Assembly (NCBI RefSeq): GCF_002865645.1
Contig: NW_020194560.1
Location: 310,001 to 374,000 of the forward strand
DNA from: Hyaloscypha bicolor E
Taxonomy: Eukaryota > Ascomycota > Leotiomycetes > Helotiales > Hyaloscyphaceae
Direction of reading: 5' to 3'
DNA: 64,000 nt
Shown: in pieces, positions 60,307 to 64,000 of the stretch
Layout of the letters: the number at the start of each line of letters is the position of its first letter
Position numbering within the stretch: position 1 is the stretch's first letter
The notes under the pieces: model-generated
Database searches by the model: none
The model's input: the letters and a program-made list of their open reading frames with translations, nothing else
What the model was told of the DNA's origin: nothing
Made by a program: the position numbers and the translations under genes

Positions 60307-62880
60307 ATATTAATCATATTTATAAAGCCTTCTTATTTCCTATTACTAAAATAGTATTACTAAATAAAATTCAAGTTCTTTTTATAATATTAGTTTATTA
60401 TATAAACTTCTAATTCTTTAATTATTTCTTATATAATAATTAGATTATTTCTAGAAATTATTACTAGCTAAATTCTATTTTTACATAAATTAAGTATATT
60501 TACATAATTCTTACTTATATAAGAAATAATATAATTATTAGATATAGTTATAAAAGTAATAGCTATATTTATATTTTTAAATATATTATTTTTCTAGTAA
60601 ATAATATATAAAATAGAATACCTATTTCTTATAATTATACTAATTACTAGTACTAATTTAAGTAATATAAATATAGTAATAATTATAGAATTATAAGTAG
60701 TTTTCCCGGACTTTCTATTTTCTAAACCCTATATCTAGCTCTTATAATTATTAGTTTTATTCTTTTTTAAAAAATATTAAAACCCGGTTATTTCTAGTTC
60801 TTTTATTTCCTTACTAAACTTTTATATTTTATAGCTATTTCCTGCTTCTTTTATAGCTACTTTAAATATTTCTAGTATTTCTTTAAAGCTATAATAATTC
60901 TGGCCTAATTCTGGAAATAATTAAATAGTATTTTTAAATTTTTCTAAATAATATTTATAAGTTAGATCCTTTTATATTACTTTTCTTAAATAGATAAATA
61001 AATATTATAATTCCTAATCTAAATTTCTAATTCCTAGTTCTTAACTTTTTTATCTCGAGTATATTATTAACTATTTCTTCTTCTCTTTTTATTATTTCAT
61101 ATTAAGATTTTTCTAATATTTATAATATATTACTTTATTAAGATTATAGTAATATAGGATATAAATCTAGTTCTAACTTTATAGCTATATTCCTAAATAA
61201 TAATAGCTTTCTAGTATATATACTAAATAGCTATAATAGTAATTCTCTAATATATTCTCTAGATAATTATAAAAGTAATATTCTAGTAAGTCCGGGAAAT
61301 TAAATACTAGCTATAGCTTTATTAAGTCTAGCTTTAAATAAGAAGCTAATTCTAATAGATATAGATTATAATACTAGTAATATTCTAATAAGTCTGGAAA
61401 ATTAAATATTAGCTATAGTTATACTAAGCCTTATCTTAACTAGAGAGCTAACTTTAATAAATATAAATTACTATATTATATTCTCTAGCCTTTTTTTTTC
61501 TTTTTTATTATTATTAACTTCTTATTATAATATTTATAGCCGTATATTATTCTTTTACTATTAATCTTTAATTATAACTAACTAATTTCTAAAAGTATTA
61601 GAAATTATAAATAGAAATATTCTTAGTAATAATTCAAAGTTCTATATCTGATTCTTTTTTTAATCTGGCTTTTAATTCTATAAAATCTATTATTAATATA
61701 ATAAAAATTCATTCTATTAATTCTTTATTATTTCCCTATATAATTAATACTTTAGGCTCTTATTTCTACTATAATAATATTAGATAAAATATAATTCCCT
61801 TATATATTCCAAAATAGCTCTAGAATAAGCTATTAATTTACTTTAATAAAATTACTATTATTTAAAAAGTATTTAAAGAGGCAAAATAGTATATTAAGAA
61901 TATATTAGCTAGATATATTTAAGTTATAAATTAGAGTAAAACTCTCTATATAGCCCGAATTAAAACTACTAATTACCTATAAGTTTATATAAATACTAAT
62001 ATTAGATTTTAAATATATATAGCTAGAATAATAATAATACTAGAAAAAGCTTTATAATAGCCAAGAAATAATAACTTTTTTCTTTCTTAAAACCTTTTTT
62101 AATATAGATATTAAATATAAAATACATATATTCTTATATATATTAGTTATATTATATTTTGAAATAATAGAAATAATAGCTATTAAATATTTATATAATA
62201 TTAAGGCAAGCTATAGCTTTTCAGAAATCTAAAAAAAAGCATTATTTTAAATATTATATAAAAAGAATAAATAAAAGTATTAGTTTTTTATACTAAAACT
62301 ATTCTTAGCTAAATACTTATAATTATAATAATATATATATAAGCCTTTATTAAGATATTTCTAATTAATATTTAAAAATTTTAAGAAATAATATTATTCT
62401 AGTAATTATTATAATAAGCCTCTTATTAGAAAATAATTATTATAGTATTATTATATATATATAAATCTTAATTAAACTTAGATATAATAATATTAGAAAA
62501 TATAATATTAAATTAATTCCTATATAGAATTTATTATATGAAATTAAATCCAAAATCTGGGCCAGTTATATAAAATAAAATAAGGCATTATTTACTAAAA
62601 TTCTCTAAATTATCTAATATTAAATAATAGTAAATTGTCTTACCTATAATTAAATTAACTATTACTAATAAATAATAGAATATAAAAGGAAATATTATTA
62701 GGCTATTTTAATATCTTTTAATATTTAAAAACGTACTAGAATAAAGACTAATTATTAAATATTAATTTAACCTGTTTTAACTAGAGTATAGATTTTAATT
62801 CCATATAATCTTCCTAATAATTACTATATTTAATTTTTTTTTAATACTAAAATTATGATTCCTGGCTTAAAAACAAGCGA
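60307..62880. repeat. RIP-degraded sequence of unknown origin
   Basis: Extremely AT-rich with CpA/TpG nearly absent and no match to the element families above that I could detect. The pyrimidine-rich plus strand with readable patches on the minus strand suggests an old element in minus orientation. It contains the tandem duplication at 61265-61468. Confidence 0.45.
61265..61468. repeat. 102-bp tandem duplication
   Basis: Two units 102 bp apart share GTAATATTCTAGTAAGTC / GTAATATTCTAATAAGTC, AAATTAAATA and CTAGCTATAG. The differences between units are mostly C/T or G/A, so duplication preceded much of the mutation. Confidence 0.7.
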
Positions 62881-63139
62881 ACGCTATACTAGTAGCTTTC
62901 GTGGCACTCTCATATAAGGCAAGGATAAATACAAATAATAATTATATTAAATTATACTCTATATAATACTTCAGGCTATGCTCCAGGGCCTTATCTACTA
63001 GAGAAAGCCCTATAGAAATACGCAATTCACTTTGCCCCAAAAAAATTTTGCTTTAAGCAATAGAAATAAGGCTTAGAACTCCCAGAGTTAGCCCCCTGGC
63101 TAGTTTATTTATAACAGTTATTAACTAAAGTTGAACTAG
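62881..63139. other. Upstream flank of the WSC gene
   Basis: Composition recovers. Just before 63140 a decayed intron is visible (TTTATAACAGTTATTAAC, then GAACTAG), homologous to the functional-looking intron at 63440-63491. The exon that should precede it (signal peptide and first half of WSC 1) is not recognisable here. Confidence 0.5.
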
Positions 63140-63819
63140 TTATTCTCAAAACTCTGATACAATATTCGGCGTTGAAGCAGCACGCAACTGTTACTGTGGG
63201 AACGCTCTGGTTAATAACGCAGCTAGCGCTTCTTCAGATGACTGCAGCGTTACCTGTACCGGCAATCCACAAGAGATCTGTGGTGCAGCCTGGCGGATAA
63301 ATATCTACAGCCTTGCGCTCACTACAGAATCTCTAGCAGGCTATTCTAATTTAGGCTGCTGGAGTGATGATACTATCCGAATTCTTCCTGGGTCTCGTAC
63401 AGCTGGAAGCGATATAAATGTAGAATATTGTCGGAACTTGTGAGTTAGGTATTATTCTATTTATAACAGTTACTAACTATAACTTAACTAGCTGTTCTCA
63501 AAACTCTTATACGATATTCGGCGTTGAAGCTATAGCTAATTGTTATTGTGGGAACACTCTGGTTAATACACCAGTTAGCGCTTCGTCAGATAACTGCAGC
63601 GTTACCTGTGCCGGCAATCCACAGGAGATCTGTGGTGCAGGCTGGCGTATAAATATCTACAGTTCTACTGAAACTGTGACATATAGCACAGTTAGTTCAA
63701 GTAGGACGACTGGTGGCGGGGGTTATAGCACAGCCGATAACATTGCTCTTGGCGTTGGTATCAGCATTGGGATTCCCATGCTGCTTGTTGGCATAATTAC
63801 GTACTTGAGACTACTGTAG
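63140..63819 (+). pseudogene. WSC-domain membrane protein gene, 5'-truncated
   Basis: Exon 63140-63439, intron 63440-63491 (GTGAGT, branch TTACTAAC, AACTAG), exon 63492-63819 (TAG 63817). The first exon holds the C-terminal half of one WSC domain: YSQNSDTIFGVEAARNCYCG, then CSVTCTGNPQEICGAAWRI. Its first Cys is Tyr (TGT to TAT). A second domain begins (LGCWSDD, EYCRN) and continues after the intron (CSQNSYTIFGVEAIANCYCG, CSVTCAGNPQEICGAGWRI). A Ser/Thr-rich linker and a hydrophobic segment (IALGVGISIGIPMLLVGIIT) follow, and the tail is only a few residues. WSC proteins are secreted or plasma-membrane wall sensors. No start or signal peptide remains, and the cytoplasmic tail is very short. Confidence 0.75.
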
Positions 63820-64000
63820 GCTTAGGTTTTGGTGACGGGTTGAGACCTGTAAGGGCCTAGGGGCCAAATGCCAGATGCTCGACCAGATACTTGACCAGAT
63901 TGTTATAGAGGCACAGGAAATGAATCATAGTAAATATCATTAAACTAAATACCAAATTGTTTATATAATGAGAGGAATTAGTCCCTCTTATATAGCCCTT
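63820..64000. other. 3' flank of the WSC gene
   Basis: Normal to AT-rich sequence with no ORF. An imperfect repeat, CTCGACCAGATACTTGACCAGAT, is split at about 63878-63900. Nothing else is recognisable. Confidence 0.4.

Overview
The window looks like a chromosomal segment of a filamentous ascomycete (Pezizomycotina). The evidence is short spliceosomal introns (49-68 nt), a HET/NACHT gene relic, a DUF6594 gene, a WSC-domain gene, and long extremely AT-rich tracts in which retroelement reading frames are broken almost only by C-to-T and G-to-A changes (TGG to TAG, CAA/CAG to TAA/TAG, GAT to AAT). That is the signature of repeat-induced point mutation (RIP). CpA/TpG is close to exhausted across roughly 1-53 kb and 59.3-62.9 kb. 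I cannot name the species.

1-53 kb is a nest of dead transposons. From outside in: a Copia element on + (Copia-0, from 882) carries a solo LTR (1007-1312). A second Copia (Copia-1, minus) runs from 2395 to the assembly gap at 39107. Copia-1 is split by a giant Gypsy element (A, plus, 8124-38258). A is itself split by a hAT transposon (11498-15055), a chromodomain Gypsy element (C, 20581-27573), a 140-bp MITE-like element (29353-29492) and a third Copia (Copia-2, 30622-36957). After a 132-N gap and a (TTA)n tract, a second copy of the giant element (B, 39498-52507) lies in inverted orientation. B lacks all four insertions, so it shows each pre-insertion site and supports the boundaries and target-site duplications given here. 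With its insertions removed, A is about 13 kb, like B (13,010 bp). That is unusually long for a Gypsy element; besides gag-pol it holds a second long degraded coding region downstream that I do not recognise.

53.1-59.2 kb is a normal-composition gene island. It holds a broken HET-NACHT (NLR-type) gene, a minus-strand ORF of 194 codons of unknown nature, and one apparently intact three-exon gene for a DUF6594 membrane protein (56037-57395), followed by about 1.8 kb with no recognisable gene. The island is flanked on both sides by 5' ends of family-A elements pointing away from it.

59.6-62.9 kb is again RIP-degraded repeat, starting with a truncated family-A 5' end. From about 62.9 kb the composition recovers and a 5'-truncated gene with two WSC domains and a C-terminal membrane segment closes the window.

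Only the DUF6594 gene looks functional. A 36-nt near-palindrome recurs ten times in three different sequence contexts and, with the extra ORF of the 13-kb element, is the most unusual thing here.
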